Positions 35,815 through 48,084 of a stretch of DNA of 64,000 nt are shown in pieces. Each line of letters opens with the position of its first letter. Position 1 is the first letter of the stretch. Where the stretch lies: positions 330,146 to 394,145 of the forward strand of contig NMRA01000422.1 of the NCBI GenBank assembly GCA_002633005.1, in the 5' to 3' direction. Under the pieces are notes generated by a model. It saw nothing but the letters and a program-made list of their open reading frames with translations. It made no database searches and was not told the DNA's origin. A program made the position numbers and the translations under genes. The DNA is from Phoronis australis. Its lineage: Eukaryota > Phoronida > Phoronidae.

Positions 35815-35934
35815 ATGCTGATGTTTTGGACCTAGACAAATAAAATTAGAATGTCAAGAAATATAAATATGATTGGGACACATTTTACGTACATCTTTAA
35901 AGTCCTAGAAGCACAGGGTTTTAAATAAACGCGC

Positions 35935-36095
35935 CACTTAGTTTTCCGACCCGAAGAACACACCGCCACTTTGAACTAACCGCGAAACCGGAAATACAAT
36001 TCATTCAGGAACCCAGGCTTAAGTAGGTTGGCTGTGCCACTGGAGCTGTGTCTGTTACCAGCCTGCAAACAGGGGTAAAATAATGGATAGCGGAT
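35935..36095 (+). mobile_element. 3' end of the 25.8 kb-type LINE
   Basis: This stretch aligns in inverted orientation with 25743-25950: cccgaagaac, cgcca.tttgaact, caattcattcaggaaccca.gct, ctgttaccagcctgcaaa, ggataaaataatgga are shared. It covers the last codons of the LINE protein and its 3' UTR, so it is a strongly 5'-truncated copy of the same family. It ends just before DNA-element copy 2 begins. Confidence 0.75.
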
Positions 36096-36102
36096 CTTAA
36101 CT

Positions 36103-38103
36103 TTAAATGAGAATGGCAGCAAAAACAACCTAGTTTGTATGAAATTAGATCGAGTAGTTCCACTCGATAACAAAAAGTACAGCTCTTTTTCCTGACACCT
36201 AACGGCAGACGGAGGTGTTGAAATTAGCCAATGACGGCAGTGGTTTGAATGCAGTCTGTTCAGCAGTTCGCAACACGCTTACGGGTGTTAGCTTATCAAT
36301 TCAATTCATCGTTTCCACCAATAAATCATCAAAATTCGATGTAAAACCCTTACAAATACATCGAGTTATTGAACAAAAGTGTTACTTTATTTCGCTGTTA
36401 CGGATTTTTAGGTATTTGAACATGTAGCCTACTATAGCTCGGTAGGCCAATTGACCACAGTCGGTCGCGGGAGTTTGGGTTGTGTTCGGTGATCTATTCA
36501 AATTATTCGTACGTGAAATACAGACAGGAGAACATGGCTGAGTGTTCTAATTTTAGACTTGCGATTTTTTCAGTTCTAAACACACAAAGCGCTTGATATA
36601 CCGGCCAGTGGCTCGGAACCCGATCAGGCCCATCGCGGCCGGACTGAAGATACCACGAACATAAACCAGGCAAAGTTGGAAACTAAAGTTTTAAGTCACG
36701 AAAAGACTATACTAGTGAGCCAAAGAAAATCTGTTCACGTGGTTATGTTGGTGAATTACCCGCGAAACTGCAAACTAGCTCGACGGGAGCAGCGAAGTCA
36801 TGTTATTCTTCCACTGAACCGAGGGCAAAAGTTGTACAGAAACAACGATTCAAATAATGTACCTACATGTATGGATATCTAAATAAAGATTCCCTTAACA
36901 TCTGACCATAGGATATAAAATCGAATTATTGTTTCGCAACAGCTTTCTGTCAGTAAACAATGAATTAGCGTGCGCTCACACGGCCTCGGTGCCCGGTCAG
37001 TTAGTTTGTTGCATCTAAAGTCGGTAACGCAGTGATTTATTCATTGCTCGCTTCTCAAAACATTTGCACCCACGAACACTCCAAGGCATTACAAATTGTA
37101 TCTAATGAGACAAACTTTATTTCAATTTTATATAAGCACTGGTTAGGGTGAGAATACTTCATTTTGAAACAGAACGCACAATAATAAACGTCAACGTGGC
37201 AACTCGCAATCCCGAGTTAGATGAGTGTTCATCCGACGAAGACTTCACAGGTCGATTGTTAGATTTCACAGGCTATCATTTCGAACCAGAATACACTGAT
37301 CAAGAAATAATAGAGAGGTTCCGTAAATGTGCACAGACAATGGAACATATGGATAGTTCCGAAAACCGTTTGAATAACTTGTCATGGTGTCAGTGAGCTA
37401 ACTGTACGGTAATGGAAGCGACTGGCGCTTGCAATTGCGGCCACGAAATTCCGCAACTGAAACGCCTTCTAGAAGAAGCACAGGTGTGTTTCATGGACCA
37501 TTCTGATTTTGCACCGCATCTAAACAGAGGTGCGCTTACGACGATTTTTAATGCTGAGAAGAAGAACTGGCGAAAACATCCAACACCCAGAGGACCAAAC
37601 AGAAACCTCACGAACGAGTCAGTCATGAAACAGGTTATATAAAACGATATGTTCTCAACCCTTGAATTCATTGTAATTGTTTATGTTTTCATGGCCAACT
37701 ACAATTCTCTATAACCAAAAACTGATCAATAACCGATTCGACGAAATGCAGGCCACCGACAGACACGGAGAAGTTTCACGGCCTCATGCTTGGTATTAAC
37801 GTCTTACTTTTCATTCTTCACTACCGCGAGCCGCTTCCAAAGCATTATGGTCTCTCGTGGAAATCGAAAAAAAAGATATACCCGCTTTCCTCGCAGCTTT
37901 ATAGCTCGCACAAGTGGGAACGATGCACTACATCATAGCGGCACTCACTCTGCAGAAGAACCATTGACGTCGCTGCGTTGTTTCTCACCTTCTTCATAGG
38001 TTAACGGGATAGCTCTCGGGGAGTGAAGATCGGCCGTATAAGAGGTAATGTAGATATAGACCGATTAAAACGGTAAAAAAGACTAATTAAATCGGGTGGC
38101 ATT
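36103..38103. mobile_element. THAP/P2X7-C-like DNA element, copy 2
   Basis: This is the longer sister of the 21013-22726 copy. The left end is degraded (aatggcagca instead of aatgccaccc) and the right end keeps gggtggcatt at 38094-38103. It retains about 380 bases (about 37365-37745) that copy 1 has lost, including the cysteine-rich core of a + strand ORF. The - strand THAP region at 37745-37935 is frameshifted. The two ORFs point toward each other (tail to tail). Confidence 0.7.
37148..37642 (+). pseudogene. P2X7 C-terminus-like cysteine domain ORF (one stop)
   Basis: One frame of 165 codons runs from ATG 37148 to the end before 37643, broken only by TGA at 37394-37396. It has an acidic start (LDECSSDEDFTG), FEPEYTDQEIIERFRKCAQT, then LSWCQ-stop-ANCTVMEA, CNCGHEIPQLKRLLEEAQVC and LNRGALTTIF. 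The WC..C..M...C.CC.E pattern followed by a C...F...LN segment resembles the cytoplasmic ballast domain of P2X7 receptors, which occurs alone in many invertebrate proteins. The stop sits where the family has a residue between the cysteines. It travels inside the DNA element, so it is likely element-borne cargo. The similarity is recalled, not computed. Confidence 0.55.
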
Positions 38104-39142
38104 CTTCTTAAATAAAACAAAAATAGGGACAATTTGTGCTGAAAATGTTAGCAAGATGTGGCAAAAGAAATTTTTACAGAAATTATTTTGACCTGCAGCG
38201 GACCGATCGAGTTCACTCGCATTGACAAGAGACGAAGGCATGCCGTCCCTGGTTGTTTTATCACAATAAATGGTTCGAATCATAAAATTTCGTATACATA
38301 CAAAGATAGTTTCCGACACTTGGATAAAATTACGGACTAGTCATAGTCCTGTGCCAACGATTGAATAACAAGGCCGACTATGGCGGATTAGGCCAACTAA
38401 GCGTGTTTCATTATTGGGCGTAACTAACTCTGGTAAACAAACAGTGTAAACAGAACCAAATGGTTTAATAAAAGTATTATTGAGTTTAAAGCTAAAGGGA
38501 CAATTCCCACTTAGCCGGAAACATTCGTAGGCCTATAAGCTGCTACCCGGCATAGCCGGAGCGCCTGGCTTGCGTGCGCGGACATCTGTGCACGGGGCAA
38601 GATGAATACATTAATTAGCTACCCAGGCTTTGAATGAGTGCTGATACGATAGCAATTTTGTTCTGATAGCAGAACGACGTCTGTCGACAGTTGCAGTTCT
38701 CAACGAGTGTCATGGCTGAAGACACAGTATCTACCTACTAGGGCGCTATTCCAAGCCTGATCCTTGAAGTTTAACTAAAATGTAAAATACTGGTAGCTGA
38801 CTGATCGACAATGGGGTGAAATCGAATGCCCGAACAGCTGAACCCCCATTCCCCATTTACTTCGCGATTTTAATCGCTTCACAAAAAAGATCTGAGTCAA
38901 TATATTGATTTTTAAACCCCCAAAATGTAATAATGTCTGAGTTCTGTTTCCACCTTGGGTATGAAACAAACATATTAATCTCGGTTGAAGTCAACACTTC
39001 ATGCAATCTTGCAAAGCAAAAATGTCTACTTTGTTCATCGTCGAATAGCAAAGAGCACGCACATCCAGGCATTATTATTTCCTGAACATTTTTTTGTCGA
39101 ACTTCACCATTGACGTGCAAAACTATGCAAATGTACTTTCAG
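38104..39142. other. Intron 5, last part
   Basis: Nothing recognised up to the exon 6 acceptor (atgtactttcag). Confidence 0.4.
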
Positions 39143-39327
39143 ATTGTGAAAGTCTACTACGAGGAACACAAGGCGTTATTCAAGCACCCAGTTTCCCCAA
39201 TAAATACACCAACGATATCCATTGTACATGGAAAATAGAAGTGAAAAGTGGTCGCCATATACAGCTAACATTCGAGGAATTCAATATCCGAGGCACCCCA
39301 GGACATTGTAGCGGTATCTACTTAGAG
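39143..39327 (+). CDS. Multi-CUB protein, exon 6: first half of CUB3
   Basis: Acceptor ctttcag, phase 1; donor gag|gtagcc, phase 0; 185 bases. It encodes DCESLLRGTQG, QAPSFPNKYTNDIHCTWKIE and HCSGIYLE. Spliced to exon 7 the join reads IYLE-VRNG, the conserved core of a CUB domain, which validates both borders. Compared with the other domains, CUB3 has Arg where the calcium-site Glu is expected (FNIRG) and Ile where the Asp is expected (CSGIY), so it probably does not bind calcium. Confidence 0.88.
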
Positions 39328-41975
39328 GTAGCCATGTAATTTGCTGAGCTCTTTTTTATAAACCTGCTAGTCCGTTGCGTACATGTGACATACTTGTTGT
39401 ATCATTTAATGTAACGAAGAGTACTTACTTAGAATAGGAGCAGAAACACAAGACAAATGAATCCATTGTATTGTTGTCATTCTATTAAAACCGGCGACGC
39501 CCGACGTTGGTTTCTAGCCCATTCACTAGTACTCGCCGTAAAAGCAGCTGCATTCGAGAGGCTGACCTTATTACCGGTTTTACGCGCAGTGCACAAAGTC
39601 TGAGGGCGCTGGCCGTGATAATGAAATGCGGTGTAAAAAGTCAAAAGAGCTCATGAGCTCTTGACAGTATGTGGGAATAAAAGACAAACAGGCGAAACAT
39701 TGAAAATAACAACTCCTGAACAAACATTTGAGAACGAAATTGAGTGTTGGACTGCCGAGCGAGATCAGTTGAGTATTCTGGTAATAGCCCTCGAATTTTC
39801 ATAGCTTTCCGAGTGAGCTTGCATTCTTCCTTCGTCGTCCATAAATAACGTAGCTTTCTTTTCACGCTTACTGTCGATTGCATTTAAGCGTAAAAGTTCC
39901 AATGGTTTCAGTGTTCATCAATGACTTACTCCCTATTTGCCAAATCTCAAAAATCAAATATCTCAAATTACCTCTGTCAGATAATGCATAAATAAAACCC
40001 CACTTTCCGTATCATGCCTTGCCTTCAAAGCGGCAAAGTGAGCTCACGAATAATTGAAAGCGTTGTCTGAAGAACACAGGGCTCAACGGGGACGTCAGAT
40101 CGGATCATTTTCATAGCAGAGTTTGCGTAAACAAAAGAAATAATAAAATTTTCACGCGTAGAACTTGAAGTATAGTTTATAAAAAAGCTCCAAACAACTG
40201 CTTAAGCGTTGTCTGTTCCCTTTTGGTTATTTTAGTCATGCTTCATTCTCGTCAATTCTATACTTATCACATTACTGGTGACCACAAGATAGTTCACTGC
40301 CTCTAATTACATATAACACACTAATACTATATCTCAAGTCAGAAAATCACCACCTTATGATAGTTTAAGTTCCGTTTCTGTTTCCACTCCAAGATCGAAG
40401 TCTCATGGATCCACTTCCGTATGACTTGACGCTGTAATACGACATATTTCATTAGTCGCTGAGACCACAGAACTTTAGGAAAATGCTGTGAACACGAGTG
40501 AAAACGAAACAACTGTCTCATTTGACTTTTCACGTCTAGCTTCAACAACCTCTACCATTTTTAAGTGTTAAAACATTTTTGTATTGGATATTCATTTGAC
40601 ATTCGGCTGTACTAATTAATCATAACTTATTACATGTACTGTGGTGTAATATATGTTCTGTGCAAACTAGTTCGTTGCTACAGATTTTTATAATACAGCT
40701 ATTATTCTCCTTTTACCTAATGTGCATTTTTCACCACAATGGGGATAGGTTTATTGTTGACAACGCAAATGTAACCAATGAATCTGTTTACTCTACAAAA
40801 TATAGTCATGAGAAATGAAAAGTGTCCAGCTGCTCTACATGTACGTTAGAATTATTGATGCAAACAAACTTTCGCTCACCATATGATATAAGCTCGTAAG
40901 AATTCGGCAGGCTACATTTTTCCTATGCAGCAGTGTCACACCTGTCGTGATATGCGCACGTGTACATAAGATACTTAAACAAGTCAGAGAAGGTAGTTAT
41001 CCCGTCAAAAAATCAACCTACATATTGCGAACGAAACGTTAACTGTTACTGTACATGTACACTGTAGTTGCAAGGTCTAAATGAAGCAACAGACAGCACT
41101 GGGTGATAATGGGCACTGGAAAAGTTGCTTGATGAAAGAAATCGCCTTGTCTAAGACAATATTTTATTCTCCATGCCGTTTTGCCATCATTACATTTGCC
41201 GTAATGTTAATGTCATGACTTGAAGGAAACGACAAACGTTGACCTACTGACCTAGTTTTTAAATATATGCCATTTGGGGGAAGCGCAAAGAGACGAGAGC
41301 CGTGATTTTGGACTGAACTAGCCTTTGCAACGACATATCTCTTAAATTTGGGCTTGAAAAGTTTATGAAGGCAACGCAAACACAGCAGAGAATGAATATG
41401 TCATCATAGAGGTAGGTTTTGAAGTCAGTAAAAAATGTCTTTGAAATCGCTCTTCGCAAGAACTGCAAGCAGAGCCAGTATACATGAAAACAACTACTGG
41501 TTTATGACTGGTGTATGTTAGTTCCCGCTGTTTTTCTATTGAAATAATGACTATGGTTATACATGTATCGGGAATCATAATCAAGTTGCTCTATAACTGC
41601 ACAAGAGCGCATCCAGCCTAGAAAAGGGGGGCTCGAATTTTTTAAAATGTGGACCTTTTACGGCTAAGATTCACGTGATACGTTCAGAGTTACGAATGGT
41701 GCATTCGCCAAAATTTGGTAGTTCCTGTCTTTTTGCGGACTTTTGTCTCGTTTTATACTTTTTCGGACCGAGTTTTGTTTCTCTGAGGCGGAACTTTTAT
41801 GCCCAATTCTCAAAGTTGGTTACGGTCTCCCCTTAGTTACGCGCTTGCGACAAATATTCATGTTGCGAAATCATTATGTATCTGAAAGCTGCGCTTTCGA
41901 AAGTTTGTGATTATAGAATACGTGCATTTTCACTTGCTTCTAATTTTTCTACTGCAACACTAATTATTTTCACAG
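39328..41975. other. Intron 6
   Basis: About 2.6 kb with no recognised gene. Holds a possible short LINE C-terminal trace (- strand, near 41270-41320) and dispersed repeat B at 41607-41815. Confidence 0.4.
41607..41815 (+). repeat. Dispersed repeat B, copy 1
   Basis: Matches 56072-56275 in the same orientation: gcgcatccagcc, ggggggctcgaat, gtggacctttt, cttttgtctcgtttt, tttgtttctctgaggcgga.cttttta. are shared in order. About 205 bases; no coding capacity. Both copies lie in introns of the multi-CUB gene. Confidence 0.75.
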
Positions 41976-42334
41976 GTACGAAATGGAAGATATTCCAACT
42001 CTCCGCCCATGGGTTGTAACGGACAGTTAACCTGCAAACTTTGCGGCAATTATGTTCCACCTTCTCTAACTTCACTATCCAATCACGTCTGGATAAATTT
42101 TATATCAGACAACTCAGAGCGTTCGACAAAATTTAAGATTGCTTATCACGAAATATCGATCACGTGTAATGGCCGCCTGACATTGACTGGAGACAAAGAT
42201 GATGGGATGTTCATGTCACCGAATTATCCCAGTAATTATCCACATAGCATAGAATGCATATGGATTTTTATTGCCCCCACTACAAAGCTTGTTCAGCTTG
42301 ATTTCAAAGATTTCGACATCGAATCGGGAAATGG
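41976..42334 (+). CDS. Multi-CUB protein, exon 7: end of CUB3 plus start of CUB4
   Basis: Acceptor ttttcacag, phase 0; donor atgg|gtacgt, phase 2; 359 bases. The first part is VRNGRYSNSPP, LCGNYVPPSL and WINFISDNSERSTKFKIAYH, the end of CUB3. Without an intron it continues into CUB4: ITCNGRLTLTGD, MSPNYPSNYPHSIECIWIFI and DFDIESG. All other domain borders in this gene carry a phase-1 intron, so that intron was probably lost here. The segment GCNGQLTCKLCGN has two cysteines more than a normal CUB. The phase-2 end joins exon 8 to give SGNG-CPFDFLEVRDG. Confidence 0.9.
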
Positions 42335-43205
42335 GTACGTTACATTCTCATGCACTATATTTCAATGTATATCGAAAAATTCAAATGCTCGATAGTGTGA
42401 TTACTTTGTAAAATATAAAAACGTCTAAATTGTTTAGCATTTGCGTTATTTTTACAAGTAGTCTCTGCCTGTCGAACTTCAAATTTTACGAGTAGTGAAA
42501 ACCAATGTGCGGCTATTCCAAACCGTAATGGGGTGAGGGATACGAGTCAATCAACCCACAATTCAGGAAGCGTCTTTCATGCAATCTAGTGCTTGGCAGG
42601 CAAAGCTGGTAGGTGATTTTAGGTTGCTGATACCACTTAATGCGTATCTATGGTACCCTACACTCCTAGTAGCTGTTCTAAATACTACCAAAATGGGGTT
42701 ATTTCTACAGATCGTATCTATACGTCTTCTAGCTGTGTTGTTTTGAGTGCCTGATATTCCAAAATACTCTGTGTGTATGGTGACTCATGCTCTGAGTAGA
42801 AGTTCAGTTCAATCTCCCTGCCACATTTACATGTATGTATATGGCATCTCGTCCTAAACCTGCCACAAGTGCCCTTAAACTATTCGCTTTTCTCAAGTAT
42901 ACCTCCAGCTCTCTTGCCTCTTGGTGCAAGTTAAATCAAACTCGGTGTATCACTCGTGTCCTGATCTTGGAGGACCAACACACAAGCGCTCCAAAGACAA
43001 ATATTGTGGACTCAACGTGATTAACGCCCCGGGTCATTTGAAACTGCTACTCTCAAACCCTCTCTCCCTCTTCCTCTACCACTTCTCTTGCCCTCTATGT
43101 TAAAGCAATTTTTCACATGTACCGGTTCACATATTTTTTTGAAAAGAAAGGGTATTGTTGTCACAAGAATTCTCAAGGACATTAAACCCGTCGTATCTCT
43201 TCCAG
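42335..43205. other. Intron 7
   Basis: About 870 bases; nothing recognised. Acceptor ctcttccag. Confidence 0.6.
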
Positions 43206-43384
43206 TTGTCCGTTCGATTTTCTGGAAGTAAGAGATGGAGAGACATCTAGCGATCCTTTGATTGGTCGATTCTGTGGAAACACTATACCCGACACCATTC
43301 GTTCAACAACGAGTAAATTATACGTGCAATTCCGTACTGATGGTTCTGGTACAGGAAAAGGTTTCCGAGCAAGATACGCAATAG
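43206..43384 (+). CDS. Multi-CUB protein, exon 8: second half of CUB4
   Basis: Acceptor cttccag, phase 2; donor atag|gtaatc, phase 1; 179 bases. It encodes CPFDFLEVRDGETSSDPLIG, then RFCGNTIPDTI, VQFRTDGSGTGKGFRARYAI. Third and fourth CUB cysteines are present, and the Asp of CPFD and of RTDGS complete a calcium site with the Glu of exon 7 (DIE). Confidence 0.92.
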
Positions 43385-43559
43385 GTAATCACCTATGTTC
43401 GCCAACCAAGAATAAAGGAGTTGAAACTGGACTAAGGTGAAGGTATTGTGGAAAATGTGTAGATAACATAAACTACTATGTCTAAAGGCGAATGATTCAA
43501 TGGACCAGAGTCTTAGCCGCAAGATAAAAAATAATTAAAAAATCGTGTTTGTATTCTAG

Positions 43560-43766
43560 CATTATGTGGGGGCACATTCGACTCTCGATATGGTGTTCTT
43601 CAGTCGCCAAATTTCCCATCCAACTACGACACCGATGTTGTCTGCACGTGGTATATCAATGGGCCTTTTGGACACTACATTAACTTTACCTTTGAGAGTT
43701 TGGATATTCAAAGTAGTGCGGGGTGTACCAGAGACTTCATTGAGTTTAGACATAAAAACGGAAGTG
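43560..43766 (+). CDS. Multi-CUB protein, exon 9: first half of CUB5
   Basis: Acceptor tattctag, phase 1; donor agtg|gtaagt, phase 1; 207 bases. It encodes LCGGTFDSRYGVLQSPNFPS, then NYDTDVVCTWYINGPFGHYI and GCTRDFIEFRHKNGSG. The intron before it is only 175 bases, the shortest in the gene. The calcium-site Glu is Gln here (LDIQ) while the Asp is kept (CTRD). Confidence 0.92.
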
Positions 43767-44247
43767 GTAAGTATAAAGCCATTCTAACAATGGCCTGTGA
43801 AGAGAATAATCTCTGTGAACACATATACAAGAATATTTTAATATTTTCAAATACTCCTATTGCGCATAATTGGGAAATAATTCTTTTGGAGCCTTAGAAG
43901 TTGACTCAAAGTTACCACTACGATTTTTTCACAACATCTGTGTCTTTTGTGCAGGTTTTTAAAGATCTGAAATACAAGTGGCTCCTTCTTGCAGTACTTT
44001 ACTGAGGAGAATGACTTGGGTTTATCTAGGGATTTGACGTTTTGTCCCGAGTTTTTTCTCCGTGCTTCTTACTGGAAATCTTCAGTATTAGACTACATGC
44101 ATGTACTATGATATAATCAAATAGGTACTATTTCATGGAAAACTAGAGAGGATGTTAGCGTATTCATTTTGCCTTGAGTGGAATCATGGTGTCGAATACC
44201 TGAGCGACATTCATAAAGTGTTCTTACATTTCAATTCCGCCTCATAG

Positions 44248-44388
44248 GGGAATTACTTGGTAAGTTTTGCGGAACACCATCTCCAGGCACAATCCGCTTT
44301 CCTGACGGTGATGCCTTTGTACGTTTTGTGTCTGACTCATCAGTGACTGCAAGAGGATTTCGAGTGAGATATGAAGCAAGTCTGAAAG
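44248..44388 (+). CDS. Multi-CUB protein, exon 10: second half of CUB5
   Basis: Acceptor ctcatag, phase 1; donor gaaag|gtatat, phase 1; 141 bases. It encodes GELLGKFCGTPSPGTIRFPD, then AFVRFVSDSSVTARGFRVRY and EASLK. The SDSS segment keeps the second half of the calcium site. A normal CUB ending. Confidence 0.92.
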
Positions 44389-46124
44389 GTATATTTTTTC
44401 AAGTTTCTGTAGTAAAATGTATATTTTGTACCCATTATGTTTAATTGGTTGACAGCTTATTCTCGCCTTGTTATTGTTCGTTTTCCCCTACGGGCGTGCT
44501 CATGTACAGTACGCACCCGCACAAACCCACACACACCCACACAAATGCGCTGTCGCCTCTATGATGGTATCCAGCGTCACTAGTTGCACCTTCTAAGCAC
44601 CTCGCAAGATCTTTATGGAATTTGATAGGTGTTAATGAACATGAAGGAAGTGTATGATGACTTCCGGATAAATCCTCTTTTGTTGATGCAATTGGTTTTT
44701 GCTTTTTCTTTTATATCTACCTGTGCCAAGTCTCTGTATGAAGCATTTTGTGACTTGTTACATATGCGCTGATTTTGAGACAAACTCGCCTAGGAGCAAT
44801 TTTTAAGGCAGCTCCCAGTGTTTTGATATTGGAACATGCCTTTGTATTTTCTAGTCCTTTGAAGGGTTTTTCTCAATTTTGGTAGTACATTGCTATTGAG
44901 AAGGTACCGAGAATGTAACATCTTGGATGGATTCGACTATGCTTCTGCGGCACCTGGTGGCAGTTTTACTTTTTAAATTTTCGCGCCTTTTGCTTGCTTG
45001 AACCTCTCTGGAGATTGCTAAGACATGTATGCCGCCTGCATTTCCATCAAGAAGACAGTAACTGACGTCAGGTGGATCCAAATATTACCGTGTAACATAG
45101 TAGACAATGGTGGTTTTCTTTATGTCTGGTTGACGAATTATTAAAACCGATTTTCATGGAATTTATAGTCATTTTCTAAAATCATTGTAGCTGAACTACA
45201 TGTATGCGTGTAACAGTTTGGAAGGACTCAACCTCTGATGCACAGTCTAGTAGTAAACATTTGTTGGGTTCACCTTTCTGTTTGCTTTAATTCGTAAATA
45301 AAATGGTCGTAGTAAAATTCAGTATGGGTTTATTTCGCACCATTTTGATTATTATATTGCCTATTTCCTCAATCTTATATCACCCAAAGTAAACCTCGGA
45401 CTGCTTACGGACCTCCGAATGGGAAAGAATTCTGTTTTTATCGAATTTCTTCCGAAATACTCCGGCCAAAAGAGAAACTGCGAATTCTTTCCTTCTTTTA
45501 CAATTTTCGTCGCTCCAATATCAGTTTTGGATTCGTCTAGTGCATGGAAGTTCTTATCTCTCTTACGTCCACTATGCTTACTTCTCCCTGTATTAAATCG
45601 GACGAAGTCTCTATTCAAGTGCACAGACAACGATTGGTTACACGCTGTTCACGATCACGTGAGCATGGGAATAATTGCTTTTCATTTCGGTGTTAAACTG
45701 CAAAAACCGTCTCAATTTCAAGAAATATAATAATTTTGGTTAGGTGTTGTTTATTGAAACTCGTTAAATGCAAGTAAACACTTACGAATACACTACTGTA
45801 AACACCCCTTGGTCAACAAAGCAGAAACGTTGACATCGTTTTTGGCTGACGTGGAAACAATGCTAACATATTTTTTTTTGGTGGGGGGTTCAATTTCAGA
45901 AGTAAAACACACCGGAAAATCACAAAGTTCAGTCCATGATACCAAAGGATTCAGTGTATCGCGATTTGTTTACATATCTTTTGACCACGGAAGCACACAC
46001 GGCCGCGGTAGAGGTCAAGTTTTTAATGGTATCTTACTATCCGTCAACTTTTCAGCCAGCTATCTTCTGTCTGTCAGTATAATTGTGGCTGCATAACAAG
46101 AAAGGACTTTTCATGTTTTCGCAG
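44389..46124. other. Intron 10
   Basis: About 1.7 kb with no recognised feature beyond a CA-rich patch near 44510-44545. Confidence 0.5.
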
Positions 46125-46312
46125 ATTGTGGTGGTAACTTCGTTGCTTCTAATGGTACATTTACAAGCCCATACTACCCAAACGCTTACCTCTACCGTCG
46201 AGAGTGCGTGTACAAAATTTCAGTACGACTTGGAAGACGAATCAAGCTTGTTGTTTACGATATTGCAGTGGGATTGTCACAGCTTGCGTGCAGCTCCCAA
46301 AATTCGCTTTCC
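46125..46312 (+). CDS. Multi-CUB protein, exon 11: first half of CUB6
   Basis: Acceptor ttttcgcag, phase 1; donor cttcc|gtaagt, phase 0; 188 bases. It encodes DCGGNFVASNGTFTSPYYPN, then AYLYRRECVYKISVRLGRRI and LACSSQNSLS. Joined to exon 12 it reads NSLS-IYDG, the expected CUB core. Calcium-site residues are missing: no Glu in YDIAVG and Asn in place of Asp in SSQNS. CUB6 is thus structurally typical but likely calcium-free. Confidence 0.85.
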
Positions 46313-48084
46313 GTAAGTTTAATGTTAGCAGGTAGTTAGTGAATTGGCTTGAAACTTCCTGAAACTCTTAGAACATTAATTGACAATAAGTTAATGGTGA
46401 ACGGGAATTGCAAATATTCTATTCAGTTCAGATGCGATCTTTGCAAATTCGATTTAGATTCAAATCAATAGGTCAACCTACAACATTCCAGAACCTAATA
46501 GACTACATGCCACTTAACCATAGTGGTTTAGGTTCGGGGGATACGATGAAAATTTAAGAAAAAAATAAAGTATGTATATGTAGATGCACACAAGCAGATA
46601 AGTTAGCTATTTTACAGTGGAACTTTTTGCTGGCGTTTTTACCATGCACAGAACCCAAACATGCTCAGGCTTTCAATGAAAGTTGGTCATAAGTTGTACG
46701 TGTTGACTTCAAATCCTCAAATGTGTTTACCTCGGGTCATCATTTCACGGTGTTGGCTTGCATTCATATTTTTTACGAGACCACACAGTTTGATTTTTTA
46801 GAAATGAAACTCAGATCTGTGTCAAAGTTTTTATTTAGTTTAATGATAAATTTATTGTTTGAAATGAAAGTAAATTTTTTTCTGATTATTGCCCATTCAT
46901 CAAATCACAAAAACAAAGGTAAACAAAACGGTGAGTTACGATGGTTTGTTCTTGAAATTTTTCATGGATGACTGGATATAGAGCACGTGAAACTTTTGAA
47001 AGCAGTTACAGCGTTTTTGAAAAAGGGTCAAGAAAAACTGGAATCGTGGGAAAAGCAAAAATGATCGTAAAAGAATACTTCACATACGTTTTTATTTATT
47101 TTTCACAAGACTTGGAGCATCTCTTGATGCAATTTAAAGTGAAAATCAACGTTACGAATTTCCATTAGGGTCTTGGAAAAGCAATCAACTTTTTTACCTG
47201 CTTTAAAGCTTGTAGTGACCTCGGAATACTCCTAGTAGTATCATCTCCAGCATATTAACGCAATTCCATTTCATTCGTAAACTTGTGTATGTACTTCGAT
47301 CAAGAGTAAAATAGATTATTTAGAAAGTTAGGATGAAACATTGAAAGGCTTACATGTACTTTAGATGACTTACATCTTCACATCGGGTAATAAATGGCCT
47401 TGACATTCCACAATATGACCATGCGGACGAATGGGGAAGATATGGCCATTCAGATCGTCGACGAAGTCAACGTTGTGTAAACGAAACGTCGTTGAAACTC
47501 ACTGCAGAAGAGAAATTTACCTTCCAATATAATACAAACAGAAGTGGGATTTACAAATAACCGTATTTCATTCGTTTTGACTTGAACGGGGGTCACATAG
47601 AAGACGTCGATGTAACGTCCAACACAACGAACTATCTTACTTCAAAATATGACTTCTTTCTCGTGCACGTTAACGCCAGTGCGTCACGTATGCAAGTGTT
47701 CCTCCTTCAGAAATTGTGGTGTCTTGCCCTAACATATCCAGGTTATATGCAAAACCAAAAATGGTTCGTGTGTTTGAAAATATTTCAACTTTTTAGACCA
47801 CTGAATTGACTAAAGCCCAATGTCAAAAGCATGTTTAAGTCTGGCCGGCATGCCACTTATGGCCACATCACGTGACCTAATTAATATAAGTCGAGAAAAG
47901 ATTTCTGCCCCGACCAGGACTCGACCCCACTGTGGCGTGCTGATCAGACATAAAAGTACCTGCGATATGCATTTCCATGCAGGTTTAAAAATTACACATT
48001 TGTATAAAGACCCAAAGTCCTCAAAATGAGGTTCCTGTTTCTACGATCATTACGTTTGCACGCAACATTTATCCTACTTTGAAG
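46313..48084. other. Intron 11
   Basis: About 1.8 kb. On the - strand near 47870-47960 there is a tRNA-B-box-like stretch (ggggtcgagtcc) that could be part of an old SINE; support is weak. Otherwise nothing recognised. Confidence 0.4.

Noticed and set aside
47870-47965. tRNA B-box-like sequence on the - strand
   Set aside because: ggggtcgagtcc resembles a B box, but no A box, cloverleaf or second copy is visible, so neither a tRNA gene nor a SINE can be supported.
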